Origin: Amia ocellicauda
Lineage: Eukaryota > Chordata > Actinopteri > Amiiformes > Amiidae
Direction: 5' to 3'
DNA: 64,000 bases
Assembly: GCF_036373705.1 (NCBI RefSeq)
Contig: NC_089866.1
Coordinates: forward strand, 21,056,501 to 21,120,500
The notes beneath the pieces were generated by a model. The model was not told where the DNA came from. It saw only the letters and a program-made list of their open reading frames with translations, and did no database searches. Positions 62,718-64,000 of the stretch are shown here, one piece after another. Each line of letters starts with the position of its first letter. Position 1 is the stretch's first letter. Both the position numbers and the translations under genes were made by a program.

Positions 62718-63267
62718 CAGTGGTTCCCAACATATTGACAGGTGTGTCACAGACTTCTTGAGCGGTCATGCATGAGAATAATAAAATAACTAAATAAGAA
62801 TAAACTTCTACTTTTAAATTAACTTTCCACTTTACTAAATTAAATACATTGCTGACTGAATTAACCAAAGAATGGTGTGCTGCAGCATATTTTCACCTAC
62901 TATAAACACTTCATGCTGGGATGACAATGAACACCTAAACAAGAGTGAATCACCTAACACCTCAGTAATATTACATTTTTACATTTTGGACAGTGATACT
63001 GCATTGCAGTGTTGAAAGGAGAGATCTTGCGCTATTCATCATTCTTGTACAGCAGTTGTTTACCTGCCCGTCATGAAAACATTTTTTTTAATTGTAGGTG
63101 TGCCACAGAAATCAGGAATAGACTCCCCAGAAAAACTAATATTTAATAAATTATTCCTACCGGAATCAAAAGTGTGTGGATAAAGACAAACTCAGGTTTC
63201 TTACCGAGAGCTCTGTGTTCTTGACAACATGATATATTAAGAAGGTGTGTAGGTGTGGGAAACACTG
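62718..63267. mobile_element. hAT-like non-autonomous element (MITE)
   Basis: The left terminus CAGTGGTTCCCAAC and the right terminus GTGGGAAACACTG are imperfect inverted repeats of the CAGTGGTTCCCAA type seen in vertebrate hAT (Charlie-like) elements. Inside, GGTGTGTCACAG near the left end and GGTGTGCCACAGAAATC near 63096 are also words of that group. The flanking octamers ATATACAT and ATGTAAAT agree at 6 of 8 positions, as expected for a decayed 8-bp target duplication. No transposase frame is present. Confidence 0.65.
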
Positions 63268-63421
63268 ATGTAAATAACCATTTCTTTACTTTTAAAAAAA
63301 GGACAAAAGAGGAAATAGGATAATGTACAATTTGCAAGCAGCTGGAGTTGGAATGAAAAATAAAGACAAAATGGAAAAATAAAAATAAAGAAAGTCAAAA
63401 AGACCCCAGTTAATGGCAATA

Positions 63422-64000
63422 AGCTTTTTTATTTAAACATTAAGGCAGTGTTTTTTACACTGCTATCCACAATGCTTGCTGGTGGGCATGTTGAGTAAAA
63501 CAGTGAACAAATTCCTCTGTAGAAGAAAACCAACCTTGCAGCAAGCCACATAAATATTTACATCTCTTCAGTTCTATATACAATCCTTTCTATTATACAC
63601 TGGGTTCGAAAAAAATCATTATGCACAATATGTTTGTACAAAATATAGTTTTTTTGTTTTTTTTTTACCCCTTGTACATTTGAGACAACATATTGGCCTT
63701 TCACGTTACTTTTCATTTTAAATTACACAAGAAATAACACGACCATCTCTTGTTATGCTATTGACGTGAAAATGTTCTCCTGGTTGCACGGTCGGTCATT
63801 TGAAGTCAAAGCAGATAGCACAGAAAAAAAAAAGACATTCCACTAAAGAAATTAACAAAAAAGCAGACACTTTATTAACATAAAAGCTTTTTCTGTTTGT
63901 TTTGTAAGTGTTAAAACTTGAAAAGTCCTGATGTTTGCAAGTCCTGGCTATTTTCACTATGAGCCTTTCTTTTTGTCTACAGTCACAGGTGTTTTGGGAA
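63422..64000 (-). other. possible 3' UTR of a minus-strand gene
   Basis: Read on the minus strand, the stretch is T/G-rich with A- and T-runs and words typical of vertebrate 3' UTRs, such as TTTTGTACAAACATATTG. It ends near an AATAAA (complement of 63428-63433). No coding exon is visible, so this would be only the 3' end of a gene lying beyond the right edge. In human, NCOR2 lies on the opposite strand downstream of RFLNA, which makes ncor2 the natural candidate. That identity is inferred from synteny only. Confidence 0.3.

Noticed and set aside
63450..63470. Small palindrome GGCAGTG...CACTGC
   Set aside because: Six- to seven-base arms occur by chance; no other sign of an element boundary.
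1..64000. Search by eye for tRNA, rRNA, known microRNA seeds and CRISPR-like arrays
   Set aside because: No cloverleaf with a GGTTCGAATCC-type arm, no rRNA core sequence and no regularly spaced direct repeats were found; covariance-model searches were not possible here.

Overview
This is a mostly non-coding, A+T-rich stretch of a vertebrate nuclear genome. It is most likely from a ray-finned fish. The evidence is a three-exon gene with GT-AG introns whose protein is a clear refilin A orthologue, plus several Tc1-like and hAT-like DNA transposon families typical of fish genomes. There is no sign of bacterial, organellar or viral organisation, and I found no tRNA, rRNA or CRISPR.

The one gene I can name with confidence is rflna (refilin A, formerly FAM101A/Cfm2) on the + strand. 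Its coding exons are 38335-38553, 46562-46671 and 47565-47898. Together they give 663 nt, or 220 residues plus stop, with consistent splice phases. A CpG-rich promoter-like block lies just upstream (about 37.5-38.3 kb). The 3' UTR starts at 47899 and several possible poly(A) signals follow.

Left arm (1-37.5 kb). No intact gene was recognised. It holds a deletion derivative of a Tc1-like element (5204-6038), a hAT-like MITE (6212-6716), a perfect 34-bp hairpin (6850-6943), and a second Tc1 derivative (about 10264-10955) nested in an older repeat. It also holds an HCN-channel-like pseudogene on the minus strand (11795-12450), a weak candidate exon (23633-23796) and a degraded transposase fragment (about 27683-27985). 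The HCN-like relic is the oddest item: a G+C-rich, readable channel fragment that lacks both the S4-S5 segment and the pore loop, and has no introns.

Right arm (50-64 kb). It holds a nearly full-length Tc1-like transposon with a frameshifted transposase (57125-58712), a (TC)32 microsatellite, a second copy of the repeat found around 10 kb, and a hAT-like MITE (62718-63267). The last ~580 bp may be the 3' UTR of a minus-strand gene beyond the window. In human, NCOR2 lies tail-to-tail with RFLNA, so ncor2 is a reasonable but unproven guess.

Base composition looks strand-biased: G+T-rich on the + strand over rflna and A+C-rich to either side. That would fit divergent transcription from about 38 kb and minus-strand transcription on the right. 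It was judged by eye with three short hand counts only.
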